A DNA stretch of 61,297 bases from a virus: positions 1-61,297 of IMG/VR virus record IMGVR_UViG_3300028802_000015. One strand, 5' to 3'. Under the pieces are notes generated by a model. It did not search any database. It worked only from the letters and a program-made list of their open reading frames with translations, and was not told the DNA's origin. Below, piece by piece: positions 49,281 through 57,923 of the stretch. A program made the translations under genes and the position numbers. Every line of letters begins with the position of its first letter. Within the stretch, counting starts at the first letter, position 1.

Positions 49281-50697
49281 CGGCGCGCAGGTGTCGCCCG
49301 TCGGCGACCCTCTCACGGAGCAGGGTCGTCGGGTTGGCGATCGCTGCGGGCATGACCTGCTTGGCGAGTTCCGTGACGGCGTGCACCAGGGCGTCCAGCC
49401 GGTTCGGGGAGTCCATGTTGCTGCCCGGCACCCAGGTGGTCAGTTCGTCCTCCAAGGTCGCCAGGTCGCCCCGGCGGCCCACGTGGAACACCCGCTGCTT
49501 CTCGTACAGCGCGACCACCGGCTCCGCGCGGATCGCCTTGCCGCGGCGGGAGTTGACCGGGATGATCCGCGCACCTTTGTGGCCGGAGGACTCCAAGGTG
49601 TGCTTGACCATCTCGCCGCCGTAGTTCTTCTCCGGCACGATCGCGTCAGCGGAGAGGTCCTCGTACTCGGCGTTGGCCCGGCTCGCCCACCCGGCGGGGG
49701 TGTAGCGGTCGGACACGTCGGAGAGCACGTAGAGGTTCTTGTCCACGCCGATCCCGACGGCGACGATCCCGGTCTCGTCGTTGGCGGGCTTGTGCCCACC
49801 GGCGGGGTCCACGCCGATGACGATGCGGATCAACTGCGGGACGGCTTCGGGCTCGATCCACTGGAACATGTCCCAGGTCCACAGCGCGCCCTCCACGTCC
49901 TCCAACACCTCGCCGTGGAGTTCCTGCTTGCCCAGGCGGGTGCCTTCGTAGCGGTCGAGGATGACGGCCTTGAAGGTGTCCGCGAGGTTGGCGAGGTTGG
50001 CGTAGGTCGAGGCCCGGTGGGTGACGGTGAGCGGGTCGGCGATCAGTGCCTTGAGCCACTTGATCGGCTTAGGTGTGGAGGTCGCCACGATCTTCGGGTT
50101 ACGGCCCATCCGCAGCCCGAACAGGGCGTTGTCCCACACGTCCTTGATGAGCGGGAAGTGGGCGGGCTCGTCGGCCCAGACGAACCCGGTCTGCGGCCCG
50201 CGGAGCCGGTCGGGTTCCTCGGCGGAGAACCCTTGGCCGATGCAGCCGTTGGGCCAGGTGAGCCGCTTCTTGCTGGGCTCCCACTCGGGGCGCTTGCCGG
50301 GCGGGCTGGTCGCCAGGATGCCGGACACGCCTTCGATCATGGTGTCGCGCAGGTCGGGTCCGGTGGCGGCGATGAGCGCGACGCGCGGGGTGACCTTGGT
50401 GACCCGGTGGGTGACCTCCGCGCCGGTCCGGGTCTTGCCGGACCCGCGGCCACCGGACAGCAGCCAGGTCAGCCAGTTGTCGTTCCACCTGGGCGGGCGC
50501 TGGTCGAGGCGGGCGTGCTCCCACTCCCAGCCCTCGTGCGGGCGTCCGTCGCAGGTGAGGATCGGGCAGTAGAACGGACGCCACGCAAGCGTGTGCTCCC
50601 GTTCCCTCAGGAGTTCGAGAGCACGCGCCTGCGCTTCGGGCTTCCACTGTCGGTAGGCGTCCAGCGCTGACACGTCGCCTTGTGCTTCATCACGCAT
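49276..50697 (-). CDS. terL: large terminase subunit, 473 aa
   Basis: Walker A GGRGSGKT (82-89), Walker B at FVWADEP, coupling STPKP, then the RNase-H-like nuclease IGVDPAGG with later acidic residues. The N-terminus contains CPILTCDGRPHEGWEWEHAR, an unusual Cys insert. ATG 50697 removes an implausible Arg-rich extension to 50775. A small zinc-ribbon gene overlaps its start. Confidence 0.93.
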   Translation of the reverse strand: MRDEAQGDVSALDAYRQWKPEAQARALELLREREHTLAWRPFYCPILTCDGRPHEGWEWEHARLDQRPPRWNDNWLTWLLSGGRGSGKTRTGAEVTHRVTKVTPRVALIAATGPDLRDTMIEGVSGILATSPPGKRPEWEPSKKRLTWPNGCIGQGFSAEEPDRLRGPQTGFVWADEPAHFPLIKDVWDNALFGLRMGRNPKIVATSTPKPIKWLKALIADPLTVTHRASTYANLANLADTFKAVILDRYEGTRLGKQELHGEVLEDVEGALWTWDMFQWIEPEAVPQLIRIVIGVDPAGGHKPANDETGIVAVGIGVDKNLYVLSDVSDRYTPAGWASRANAEYEDLSADAIVPEKNYGGEMVKHTLESSGHKGARIIPVNSRRGKAIRAEPVVALYEKQRVFHVGRRGDLATLEDELTTWVPGSNMDSPNRLDALVHAVTELAKQVMPAAIANPTTLLRERVADGRHLRAV

Positions 50698-50801
50698 GGG
50701 ATGCACCACAGGGTGCGGTGCAGCCGGGTCGCCCGCTGGCCCACGGTGAACACGCGACCGCAGCCGCCTGCGCATCGCGCGGTGTACCGGACCTTGACCA
50801 T
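50607..50801 (-). CDS. zinc-ribbon mini-protein, 64 aa
   Basis: ATG at 50801. Residues CAGGCGRVFTVGQR and CIPC form a ribbon. It overlaps the terminase start by 91 bp in another frame. Common near actinophage terminases. Confidence 0.6.
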   Translation of the reverse strand: MVKVRYTARCAGGCGRVFTVGQRATRLHRTLWCIPCVMKHKATCQRWTPTDSGSPKRRRVLSNS

Positions 50802-50832
50802 GTGATCATGTTACCCACCTGACACATGGTCC

Positions 50833-51165
50833 TCACCTGACTTCCTCGACCGTGTTGGCAGGGCCGACCAACACGACACCGCCGGTGCGGTCCTCGGTGA
50901 TCGACCGGCGCATGGTGCCCTCGGCCGGGTCGTACACGTGGGCGGACGGGCCGCGGGGCTCCGGCAGGTCGTCCAGCAGGGCTTGCAGGTCCAGACCCAG
51001 GTCGCGGGCCAGGGCCTCGCAGACCGCGTGCTGCACGTACACCGTGTTCGACACGATCCCGGTCGCCAGACACGCCTGGTAGATCATGTGCGGCATCGCC
51101 GCGGAGGTCGTGAACTGGATCTTGGCCCGGTTCGGCCAGCGGTCCGGGTCGAGGCGGAAGGTCAC
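50833..51165 (-). CDS. hypothetical protein, 110 aa
   Basis: GTG overlaps the small-terminase TAG (TAGTG). RWPNRAKIQFTTSAAMPHMI, then helix NTVYVQHAVCEALARDLGLD. A ribbon-helix-helix-like fold is possible. Sits between the terminase subunits. Confidence 0.68.
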   Translation of the reverse strand: MTFRLDPDRWPNRAKIQFTTSAAMPHMIYQACLATGIVSNTVYVQHAVCEALARDLGLDLQALLDDLPEPRGPSAHVYDPAEGTMRRSITEDRTGGVVLVGPANTVEEVR

Positions 51166-51701
51166 TAGCCCCCCAGAGCGCGCGGCTCGTCGTCGGGGAT
51201 GATCTCCCCTTCGAGAATGTCGTACTCCTCCACGTCGGGCACCCGCAGCGCGGTCACCGCCGCCACCCACTCCTCCAACTGCGACTGGGTGGGGCTGTGC
51301 ACGACGAACTCGGTCGGTGCGTCGAGCCCGAACAACTTGGCGTGCCGGTCCACGATCTCGCGGGCCTTGGTCACCGCGAGCAGGTGCTCCGGGTGCTCCC
51401 CGTCGATCGCCTTGGGCCACACCCCGAGCAGCAACCGGTCCAGCCGGGCCCCCGCCAGGCGGCGCATCGCGTCCCGGTCCTCGGTGTGGAGTTGCCGCTC
51501 CAACGCCTTCTCGGTGGCAACGAGCGCCTGCCTGGCGGTCGGGTAGCCGAGGGTCTTGGCGATATCCGCCCAGGTGGCCCCCGCCAACTTCATCTGGATC
51601 GCTGCGTTCGACTTGCGCTCCCGTGCCCGGCGCACAGCGGTCCGATCTTGCCCAGGTCCCTTGGCGACCCCGGTCGGGTCGGACGAGTCCTGAGCGTGCA
51701 C
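51165..51701 (-). CDS. terS: small terminase subunit, 178 aa
   Basis: Helix-turn-helix IQMKLAGATWADIAKTLGYP near residue 40, then the oligomer helix AVTKAREIVDRHAKLFGLDAPTE, a hallmark of actinophage small terminases. Recognises phage DNA for packaging. Confidence 0.83.
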   Translation of the reverse strand: MHAQDSSDPTGVAKGPGQDRTAVRRARERKSNAAIQMKLAGATWADIAKTLGYPTARQALVATEKALERQLHTEDRDAMRRLAGARLDRLLLGVWPKAIDGEHPEHLLAVTKAREIVDRHAKLFGLDAPTEFVVHSPTQSQLEEWVAAVTALRVPDVEEYDILEGEIIPDDEPRALGG

Positions 51702-51727
51702 GTCTACTCCTAACGAGACCCCGTGTG

Positions 51728-51740
51728 TTTAGTGACTAAA
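51728..51740 (-). repeat. TTTAGTNACTAAA site 25 (plus-strand centre G)
   Basis: Lies 27 bp before the small-terminase start and 6 bp after the 32-codon membrane peptide. Confidence 0.92.
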
Positions 51741-51745
51741 CCACG

Positions 51746-51844
51746 TCAGTCCGCGTTGATCGAGACGCCGAACAGGAGAAGCACCACTCCGACCAGGACG
51801 AGAGCCAGCAGAATCGTGATCGCCTGGACCTGTCGTGGGGTCAT
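51746..51844 (-). CDS. 32-aa membrane peptide
   Basis: ATGA overlap with the upstream gene. MTPRQVQAIT is followed by a hydrophobic stretch (LLALVLVGVVLLLFGVSI) and a short acidic end. Single span; candidate small holin, antiholin or spanin-like accessory. Confidence 0.55.
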   Translation of the reverse strand: MTPRQVQAITILLALVLVGVVLLLFGVSINAD

Positions 51845-52026
51845 TCCTCATCGCCTCCGTTGCTCGCGCTGTTCTTGATCGCCTCGCGCTTGTGGAACCC
51901 GCGGGGCCAGTGGTACGCCGCATACTGGATGATCGCGGTGGCGATCGCACCTCCGATGACGCTGATCGCACCAGCGATTGACGGATCGACGGCGTGCACC
52001 GTCATCACCGCCAGGCTGTTACTCAC
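51841..52026 (-). CDS. holin-like membrane protein, 61 aa
   Basis: GTG 52026 with GGAG seven bases upstream. The first span runs about 18-35 (IAGAISVIGGAIATAIIQYA), then a basic W-P-R-G-F-H-K-R stretch and an acidic tail. Charge layout suits class III holins or accessory proteins. Confidence 0.58.
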   Translation of the reverse strand: MSNSLAVMTVHAVDPSIAGAISVIGGAIATAIIQYAAYHWPRGFHKREAIKNSASNGGDEE

Positions 52027-52474
52027 GTGGGACTCCGTTGCTGTTCTCATGCACCGTCTTGAGGTGCGGTTTCCCGAATGGGTCGTGATCCGGGGTGGAG
52101 TCCCTGACCTCTTGGAAGAACGCCCCCGCTGCCATGATCACCGTGAAGAACGCCAGCCCTGACCGATACCAGGCGGGATGGGTCGCCAGGACATAGAGCA
52201 GGAACCGCCCCACCCATACGCCGCAGGCGATGGACATGGCGATCTCCATGACGTGCTGCTTGCAGTTCCACCAGGAGAAGGCGAGCATGAGCATGGAGAG
52301 CAGGGCAGCACCGCCGACGAGTCCCGCAATCCAGGTCTGCCCCAGGGCGGTGTCGTCGGCAAAGAACGCTTCGGCTGCGGTGACGCCCATCATCCCCATC
52401 AGGCCGAACGAGAACGGCTTGATCGGGCGGTTGAGGAACAGCCACGGCAGGTCCATAGATGCCAGGTTTCTCAC
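52019..52474 (-). CDS. four-span membrane protein, 151 aa
   Basis: Four hydrophobic segments (near 18-40, 45-67, 78-100, 106-125). A GATAAT -10 element at 52481-52486 lies 6 bp from the GTG, so the mRNA may be leaderless. ATG 52456 is an alternative. In the lysis region; could be a holin or envelope protein. Confidence 0.68.
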   Translation of the reverse strand: MRNLASMDLPWLFLNRPIKPFSFGLMGMMGVTAAEAFFADDTALGQTWIAGLVGGAALLSMLMLAFSWWNCKQHVMEIAMSIACGVWVGRFLLYVLATHPAWYRSGLAFFTVIMAAGAFFQEVRDSTPDHDPFGKPHLKTVHENSNGVPRE

Positions 52475-52550
52475 CCATCCATTATCGGACGCTCACGCAG
52501 CGTCATTGACCCGTTTGCCCTCGGATGATCGGCCATTTCTGCACGCCGAT

Positions 52551-53075
52551 CTATCGAGCGCAGGTGAGGATCGTCCGGTTGGTGTCCACTGGTTCTCGCT
52601 GGTGCACGCTCAGTTCTTGCAGAGTAAAGCCGGGCGGGCAGGTCGCTGCCGGACCTGCTGGGCCGGTGGCTCCGGTGGCTCCGGTGGCTCCTGTTGCCCC
52701 GGTCGCACCGGTCTGTCCGGTCACTCCCTGTGCACCGCGTGGGCCGCGCCTGCCCCTGGGTCCGCGAGGCCCCTCCGCGCCTGTCGCACCTGTCGCTCCG
52801 GTCGGGCCGGTGGCACCCTGAGGGCCGGTGGCACCCACACCCCCCCTGACGGTGGCACCGGTAAGGCCGGTCGGTCCCTGTCCCCCCTGCGGACCGGCCG
52901 GTCCCCGTTCCCCCACCGGGCCTGCTGGTCCTGTCGGCCCCGGTGGTCCGGTGGGCCCGGGTTTAGTGACTAAACGCGCCGCCTCGACCGGCTCCGGTTC
53001 TGGCACGGCGATGGCGATCGTGAACGAGGTGACGGTCAGCACTCCGGCGGCGGCGAAGCCGAGGACGGGGTTCAC
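52551..53075 (-). CDS. membrane-anchored collagen-like protein, 174 aa
   Basis: A signal-anchor ([20 protein letters not shown]) at residues 5-24, then from residue 40 about 35 Gly-X-Y triplets, then a C-terminal Cys pair (TCPPGF...LTCAR). Codons 35-38 (LVTK) are the palindrome at 52962, exactly between anchor and collagen parts. Collagen repeats in a lysis cassette are unusual. Confidence 0.78.
   Translation of the reverse strand: MNPVLGFAAAGVLTVTSFTIAIAVPEPEPVEAARLVTKPGPTGPPGPTGPAGPVGERGPAGPQGGQGPTGLTGATVRGGVGATGPQGATGPTGATGATGAEGPRGPRGRRGPRGAQGVTGQTGATGATGATGATGATGPAGPAATCPPGFTLQELSVHQREPVDTNRTILTCAR
52962..52974 (-). repeat. TTTAGTNACTAAA site 26 (plus-strand centre G), intragenic
   Basis: Read in frame as LVTK, at the join between the membrane anchor and the collagen domain of the 174-aa protein. 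Confidence 0.9.
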
Positions 53076-53314
53076 TCGTCCCCCTTCCCCCTGGCCCGCA
53101 TGGTGGCGTCGCTGCGCCCGGCCAGGAACCCGGCCAGCAGGCTGATCAGGGTGTTGATCACGTCGGCGACCGCGGCGAACCCGCCCCGGTTGTCCGGCTG
53201 CACGAACGAGAGGATCAAGACGGTGACGGTTGCTGAGAGCACCGCGAAGCAGACGGTCCCCGCGATCATCAGCAGCAGCAGGTCCGTGGTCGGCCGGTCC
53301 CGCAGGCCGCTCAC
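53072..53314 (-). CDS. holin, 80 aa
   Basis: Two spans ([21 protein letters not shown] and [19 protein letters not shown]) with a charged tail ending GKGDE. Starts 5 bp after the endolysin stop. Best holin candidate of the cassette. Confidence 0.72.
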   Translation of the reverse strand: MSGLRDRPTTDLLLLMIAGTVCFAVLSATVTVLILSFVQPDNRGGFAAVADVINTLISLLAGFLAGRSDATMRARGKGDE

Positions 53315-53318
53315 GGGC

Positions 53319-54317
53319 TCAGCGCGGCCAGTAGAGCGCGCTCACCCCTGCGCTGGCGATCTCCAAGTTCCCGCCGCGCGCCTTGACCTCGACCCTGATC
53401 CGGTTCTCCGGGTTGCACGTGTCGATCACGTTGTCGTGCACCCCGGTTTCTCCTGAGGTCAGCGCGTACTCGCCGGGCCCGGGTGCCGAGTAGAACTTCC
53501 CGTCCTCCTTGTTGTATTCGGCCCAGCGGACCACCAGGGTCGCGCCGGGCTTGTCGGAGGTGACCTCGTTGAGCCGGACCTGGCCGGTGTAGCGCATCCC
53601 GCCGAGGTTGAGCCACGCGTAGTCCCCGGAGTGCACGCCACCGGCGTCGGAGGACTCGGTGTCGAACTTCACCGGGGCCCAGTCGGCACCGGCAGCGACT
53701 TTCATCCCCGGCCCTGACACGGACAGGTAGTTGGGCACGTCCTCGCCTCCTCCTCCGCCGCTGGACAGCAGCGCTGCCACGTCGGCGCGCATCTTGTCCA
53801 GGGACACGTTGCCCGGGTCCCACTTGCCGGTGACCGACGTTTCCTTGTGGCCCCGGCAGTAGTTCGCGCTGTGGTCGTAGTGCCGGGACACCGCGACACC
53901 GGCCCGGATCGCCGCGTCGTACTGCTGCGGCCCCATCTCCTGCGTGCCGTCGTAGTCGATCTCGAACCCGACGTACATCTCGTTGCCGTCCCCGGCCGGG
54001 ACGGGCCCGGAAGCCCGAGCCCGCCCCGCGTGGTTGGCACGCCCCGCGGCCACCACGTGAACCACTCCGTCCCAGCCGATCAGGGCCGCGGCCAAGGGAC
54101 CGGGCAGATCGGGACGGCCCTCGATGATCGTGTGGAGGGTCGGGTTGGGGCGGTTCGCCGACGTGCGGGTGCCGGTGTGGTGCCACAGCGTCGCGAACGT
54201 GTTGAACTGCCCGGTCGAGGCGGGACGGCCACGGGTGCGCCACCCGTCGTAGACCTTGACCGTGCAGCCTTCGGCGCGCAGTGCGTCAGGCAGCCACAGA
54301 ACCGGCTTGTAGACCAT
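53319..54317 (-). CDS. endolysin: N-acetylmuramoyl-L-alanine amidase, 332 aa
   Basis: Residues 35-185 form an Amidase_2 domain: zinc ligands at TLWHHTGT and GHKET, then conserved NEMYVGFEIDYDG. The C-terminal 130 residues are a beta-rich wall-binding domain (GDYAWLNLGGMRYTGQVRL). Cuts host peptidoglycan at lysis. Next to the holin. Confidence 0.9.
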   Translation of the reverse strand: MVYKPVLWLPDALRAEGCTVKVYDGWRTRGRPASTGQFNTFATLWHHTGTRTSANRPNPTLHTIIEGRPDLPGPLAAALIGWDGVVHVVAAGRANHAGRARASGPVPAGDGNEMYVGFEIDYDGTQEMGPQQYDAAIRAGVAVSRHYDHSANYCRGHKETSVTGKWDPGNVSLDKMRADVAALLSSGGGGGEDVPNYLSVSGPGMKVAAGADWAPVKFDTESSDAGGVHSGDYAWLNLGGMRYTGQVRLNEVTSDKPGATLVVRWAEYNKEDGKFYSAPGPGEYALTSGETGVHDNVIDTCNPENRIRVEVKARGGNLEIASAGVSALYWPR

Positions 54318-54319
54318 CG

Positions 54320-54565
54320 CTACTCGGTGGGCTGCTGGGTTTCCTGCTGCGGCTGCGGCTGGGCCTTACCGGGGTCGCCGGTGTTGGTCTCGTCGGCGGG
54401 CCGCTGCCCCTGCGTGTTCGGGTCATACCCGCCGACCGACTCGCCGTGGGTGCCGATGACGGTGCCCTCGCTGTCGTTGTCGGTCTTGAGGGACTCGTCC
54501 GCCTCACCGAGCGGGCTGCTCACCTGGGTCGGGTCCACGTACCCCTGCTCGTCCTTCTTCGCCAC
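54320..54565 (-). CDS. acidic disordered protein, 81 aa
   Basis: GTG 54565 follows AGGGAGAGAG. Low-complexity Asp/Glu/Gln/Pro sequence (KAQPQPQQETQQPTE at the end). Two bases from the endolysin start. Role unknown; such peptides may be virion decorations. Confidence 0.62.
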   Translation of the reverse strand: MAKKDEQGYVDPTQVSSPLGEADESLKTDNDSEGTVIGTHGESVGGYDPNTQGQRPADETNTGDPGKAQPQPQQETQQPTE

Positions 54566-54575
54566 TGCTCTCTCC

Positions 54576-54680
54576 CTACTTGTTGAACTCGTCATCCGGA
54601 TCGGCGTCGTCGTAGGCGTCGTCGTCCGGCCCCGGGGTGGGGTACTCGTCCTCTGCCCGCTCGGAAGGCTGATCGCTCAT
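54576..54680 (-). CDS. 34-aa acidic peptide
   Basis: MSDQPSERAEDEYPTPG then DDDAYDDADPDDEFNK. Very acidic; no clear Shine-Dalgarno sequence. Could be a DNA mimic or simply spacer. Tentative. Confidence 0.42.
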   Translation of the reverse strand: MSDQPSERAEDEYPTPGPDDDAYDDADPDDEFNK

Positions 54681-54717
54681 GCGCGCAGCATGTACCCGAT
54701 CCGCTGAGAACGGAAGA

Positions 54718-54864
54718 TCAGTTGGGTACGTGGTCGTCGTCGGGCTTCGGCAGTATCCGGTTCAGTACCCATTCGGTGCCGGATGCCACCCGGCGGAACA
54801 AGAGCGGGTAGAGCAGGATGCTCAGCGAGCCGATGATCCACCACAGGATGTGTATGGAGCCCAT
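54718..54864 (-). CDS. single-span membrane protein, 48 aa
   Basis: ATG in a TGATG overlap with the ParB-like gene. One span (LWWIIGSLSILLYPLLF), then a basic-to-acidic tail. Function unknown. Confidence 0.62.
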   Translation of the reverse strand: MGSIHILWWIIGSLSILLYPLLFRRVASGTEWVLNRILPKPDDDHVPN

Positions 54865-55448
54865 CACTTGCCGTCCCATCCGGCCATGCGCATCAGCAAC
54901 TCGAAGCGTTCCCGGTCGCCCACAGCCGCATCTGTCATCTTGAAGTACGCGCGTCGCACGTGCGGGGGGACCCTGACCACGATCATCGGCCACTGCGCGA
55001 AGTCGTCATAGTTGGTCGTCATCTCGGCGAGTTTCTTGATCTGCGCGAGATCGTGATCGGCGTACCCGGTGCCGTTCAGGGTGTCGGCTGCGGCGATCTT
55101 CTCCAGCAGCGGGAGCAGCAGCGCGTTGTCCGGTTCGGCTAGTGCGGCGGTGCGGTTGTCCGCGAGCAGGATGCGGGTCGCGGTCAGGTCGTCCACGTCG
55201 AGCATGACCACCGGGATCTCGGTGGCCCCGAGGGTCTTGCACGCTTCCCAGGTGTGGTTCCCGGCGATGATCCAGTTGGTCGCTTTCTGGACGAACACCG
55301 GCCGGTACATGCCATTGATCTCGATGCTCTCGATGATCTTGTCGAGATCCCCGTTGTTGTAGTTGTCGGGGTGCTGCTGCACGTCATCGATCGGCATGAG
55401 CAACTGGGTCAGGTCCTCGTGGAACTGGACCATCCCTGATGCGATCAT
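54864..55448 (-). CDS. ParB-like nuclease-domain protein, 194 aa
   Basis: Residues 14-110 form a ParB/sulfiredoxin domain: YNNGDLDKIIESIEINGMYR, then IAGNHTWEACKTLGATEIPV, then RILLADNRTAALAEPDN. The rest is helical with no clear helix-turn-helix. No ParA gene is present. It could bind or nick DNA, or hydrolyse a nucleotide, and is one candidate reader of the palindromes. Confidence 0.8.
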   Translation of the reverse strand: MIASGMVQFHEDLTQLLMPIDDVQQHPDNYNNGDLDKIIESIEINGMYRPVFVQKATNWIIAGNHTWEACKTLGATEIPVVMLDVDDLTATRILLADNRTAALAEPDNALLLPLLEKIAAADTLNGTGYADHDLAQIKKLAEMTTNYDDFAQWPMIVVRVPPHVRRAYFKMTDAAVGDRERFELLMRMAGWDGK

Positions 55449-55500
55449 CGCTCGCCCTTCCGGTTCCGAGACAAGAGGCTTGGTGCCCCACCGGGCGAGG

Positions 55501-55527
55501 CCCGGCGTTTAGTGACTAAACGTCGGG
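55501..55527 (-). repeat. TTTAGTNACTAAA site 27 (plus-strand centre G)
   Basis: The core is at 55508-55520, with 7-base arms that match at six positions. It lies 60 bp before the ParB-like start. Confidence 0.9.
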
Positions 55528-55722
55528 GGTCCTAGGTTGGCAGGCATCGATGTAATCCAGCAAGAAAGCCACGGCCTGTCTCATGGTCACCTTGTTGGCT
55601 TCGGGCACATCGGCCCATTCCACCCGGCTGTGGATCTGTGTGTTCCATCCGGCTTCGAGCGCGGCCCGTTCGTAGGACTCGTGCAGCACCCGGCAGCAGG
55701 TGTCCAGGTCCGGCCGGATCAC
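55516..55722 (-). CDS. conserved small protein, 68 aa
   Basis: The pattern HESYERAALEAGWNTQIHSR, then W-x-D-V-P-x-x-N-K-x-T-M-R and LLDYIDAC recurs in actinophage genomes. Its stop lies in the palindrome. Function unknown. Confidence 0.72.
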   Translation of the reverse strand: MIRPDLDTCCRVLHESYERAALEAGWNTQIHSRVEWADVPEANKVTMRQAVAFLLDYIDACQPRTPDV

Positions 55723-55880
55723 GGCATCGTCCCGTGCCGCATCAGGTGCACCTCGGCGCGGGTCTGCGCCTCACCGATCTGCACGCCCAGCGGCCCGCAC
55801 TCACTGCACTCCATCACGTACACCAGCACCTCGCTCGGCCCCGTCCCCGGGGTCGGGATCGCTATCACCGTGATCTCCAT
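55719..55880 (-). CDS. small Cys/His protein, 53 aa
   Basis: GGAGGAGCCTG gives a strong start at 55880. CSEC with H43 and H47 (EVHLMRHG) suggests a zinc site. ATGA overlap with the next gene. Confidence 0.65.
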   Translation of the reverse strand: MEITVIAIPTPGTGPSEVLVYVMECSECGPLGVQIGEAQTRAEVHLMRHGTMP

Positions 55881-55962
55881 CAGGCTCCTCCGGTGTGACG
55901 ATCGCCAGCAGCAGCGCGACCGCGAGCGCCGCACCCATCGGCTTCTTCCTGGTGTAGGGCAT
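55801..55962 (-). CDS. possible membrane peptide overlapping the previous gene, 53 aa
   Basis: ATG in a TGATG overlap with the fibre gene. One span (MGAALAVALLLAIVTP), then an acidic tail read over the neighbouring gene for 80 bp. Could be real or a frame artefact. Confidence 0.4.
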   Translation of the reverse strand: MPYTRKKPMGAALAVALLLAIVTPEEPDGDHGDSDPDPGDGAERGAGVRDGVQ

Positions 55963-57650
55963 CAGGGTGCGGTGATGCACAGGGTCCGGATGACCACGAC
56001 GCCGGGCGCTCCGTCGCCGCCCTTGCCGGACGCGAAGGTGTTGCGGGACGCCGCTCCTCCTCCGCCGCCCGCGCCGTACTTGGCTCCGTCGCCACCCTTG
56101 GCTCCGGTGGCGTTGGTGGTTGCGGTCCCGCCGCCGCCGCCGTTGCCTCCCAGGTAGGCGAGTGGGTTGCTGGCGTTGCCGTTGGCCCCGCCGCTGGTGG
56201 AGGCCAGGGCCCGGGGCTGGTCGAGGGCTGCGCCGGTGACCCCGCCGGAGCCCCCAGCGAGCGCGCTGTTGCCCGCGGTGATGGACCCGCCGCCTGCCCC
56301 GCCGCCGGGCGCGGCGTTGCTGTCGGTGCCGTTTGCTGCGGTGGCGCTGATGGACCCGGCCCCGCCCGCGGCCCCTCCGTAGCCTCCGGCACCGCCGAAG
56401 CCGCCTGCCCCGGCACCACCGGCGGCTGAGCCGGTGCCTGCCCCGCCACCGCCACCGGCCCCGACGCGCATGAGTCGGGCGGTGGAGGTGGCCTGGTCCG
56501 CGGTCAGTGACGCGCCGAACGAGCACGCGCCGCCAGGGTTCCCGGCCTGCCCGACGGTGTTGTCGGTGCCGATCGCCGGGCCACCTGCCCCGCCGCCCGC
56601 GACGACGACGGTCTCGCTGGTGTCGAGGGCGTCCGCGCCGAACCACCAGTGGCCGTAAGCGCCGCCTCCTCCGCCGCCGCCACCACCGGCGACCGAGGAG
56701 GTCGCGGTGCGGGCACCGGACCCGCCTCCGCCTCCTCCGGCGACCATGATGACCTCGGCCAGGACGGCACCGGCGGGCTTGTTCCAGGTGAACGTCTGGG
56801 TGACGAGCGGGTTGCTGGGCTGGAACACCTGCACGTCCACGGTGACCAGCGAGCCGCCTGCTCCGGCTGCGCCGGTGAGGCCCTGGATGCCTTGCGGGCC
56901 TTGGTCGCCGGTGTCGCCCTTGTCACCCTTGGGTCCTTGCAGCCCTTGCTGGCCTTGAGCGCCTTGGGGACCTTCGGGACCTGTGGCCCCGGGGGTTCCG
57001 GGTGTTCCGGCGGAACCGGCGGGTCCTTGGGCTCCGGTGTCGCCGGTGTCGCCCTTGGGACCCTGGGGTCCGGTCGCTCCGCTCGGTCCTTCCGCTCCGT
57101 CCTGTCCGGCGGGTCCGGGTGCGCCTCCCTGACCGGTCGGGCCCTGGGTTCCCGTTGCGCCTGTGGGTCCGGCCGGTCCCATTTCGCCGCGGGGGCCTTC
57201 GACTCCGGGGTCCCCGGGGTCACCCTTCTCCCCGGGGGTCCCGGCTGGCCCGGTGTCACCGGGGTCACCCTTGTCGCCTTTGGTTCCGGTGGTGCCGCGG
57301 TCGCCTTTGGGGCCGCGCAGGGTGAGGATGCCGGGGGTGATCTCGACGGGTGCTTCGTTGGGCAGGTCGATGGTTGCCCCGGCGGGGGCGTGGAACGCGA
57401 ACCGCCTGCCGCCCTTGACGGTTTCCCGCACCATCCAGGTCCACCCGGTCGGGGACAGCGCGGGGTCGTCGGTGGCTTGGAGTTGGACGGTGAACGACCC
57501 GTCTTCGTCCAGCGGGACCCGGATGCGGCGGGGCACGACCACCGCGTCGGGGTCCTCGCGGGTCAGCAGCGGTGGGATGAACGTGAGGTAGCCCTTGGCG
57601 GGTGACCCGTCGAGTTCGGTGTAGCGGCCGGTGACGGTGGCGGTGGTCAT
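55962..57650 (-). CDS. collagen-like and glycine-rich fibre protein, 562 aa
   Basis: Residues 1-110 form a beta domain ([20 protein letters not shown]). Residues 111-275 hold over 50 Gly-X-Y triplets. From 278 a Gly-rich domain ([20 protein letters not shown], then Gly runs) resembles the N-terminus of the 1013-aa tail protein. It lies far from the tail genes, next to regulators. Confidence 0.8.
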   Translation of the reverse strand: MTTATVTGRYTELDGSPAKGYLTFIPPLLTREDPDAVVVPRRIRVPLDEDGSFTVQLQATDDPALSPTGWTWMVRETVKGGRRFAFHAPAGATIDLPNEAPVEITPGILTLRGPKGDRGTTGTKGDKGDPGDTGPAGTPGEKGDPGDPGVEGPRGEMGPAGPTGATGTQGPTGQGGAPGPAGQDGAEGPSGATGPQGPKGDTGDTGAQGPAGSAGTPGTPGATGPEGPQGAQGQQGLQGPKGDKGDTGDQGPQGIQGLTGAAGAGGSLVTVDVQVFQPSNPLVTQTFTWNKPAGAVLAEVIMVAGGGGGGSGARTATSSVAGGGGGGGGGAYGHWWFGADALDTSETVVVAGGGAGGPAIGTDNTVGQAGNPGGACSFGASLTADQATSTARLMRVGAGGGGGAGTGSAAGGAGAGGFGGAGGYGGAAGGAGSISATAANGTDSNAAPGGGAGGGSITAGNSALAGGSGGVTGAALDQPRALASTSGGANGNASNPLAYLGGNGGGGGTATTNATGAKGGDGAKYGAGGGGGAASRNTFASGKGGDGAPGVVVIRTLCITAP

Positions 57651-57659
57651 TCCCTCACC

Positions 57660-57887
57660 TCAGTTGCACTTGCACTTCGCGCCTTGGCCCGCGCTGGCCT
57701 TCTTGGCGGGGGCCTTCTTGGGTGGTGCTTTCTTGGCGGTGGCTTTCTTGGCGGTGGCGCGTTTCTTCCCGACCTTGACGGCGGTGCCGATCTTCACCTG
57801 GGGCACCTTGATGGTGACCTTCTTGGTGCCGCCGCCTTTCTTGGGGACGTGGGTGCAGTGGCAGACGGTCCGTTTGGCGGGGGGCAT
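57660..57887 (-). CDS. histone-H1-like Lys/Ala-rich protein, 75 aa
   Basis: CHCTH near the start, a beta pair (KKVTIKVPQVKIGTAVKVG), then repeats such as KKATAKKAPPKKAPAKKA, ending CKCN. The two CxC ends could bind one metal. Probably binds nucleic acid. Confidence 0.75.
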   Translation of the reverse strand: MPPAKRTVCHCTHVPKKGGGTKKVTIKVPQVKIGTAVKVGKKRATAKKATAKKAPPKKAPAKKASAGQGAKCKCN

Positions 57888-57923
57888 GGGTCCTCCTGGG
57901 TTGGGCCCATGATGCCGGACGGG

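Noticed and set aside
53311-54243. 310-codon leftward frame overlapping the endolysin
   Set aside because: Composition is Arg/Gly-rich and it lacks motifs. The alternative frame is a clear amidase.
54864-55448. Complete ParABS partition system
   Set aside because: No ParA-type ATPase in the window and no clear helix-turn-helix in the ParB-like protein.
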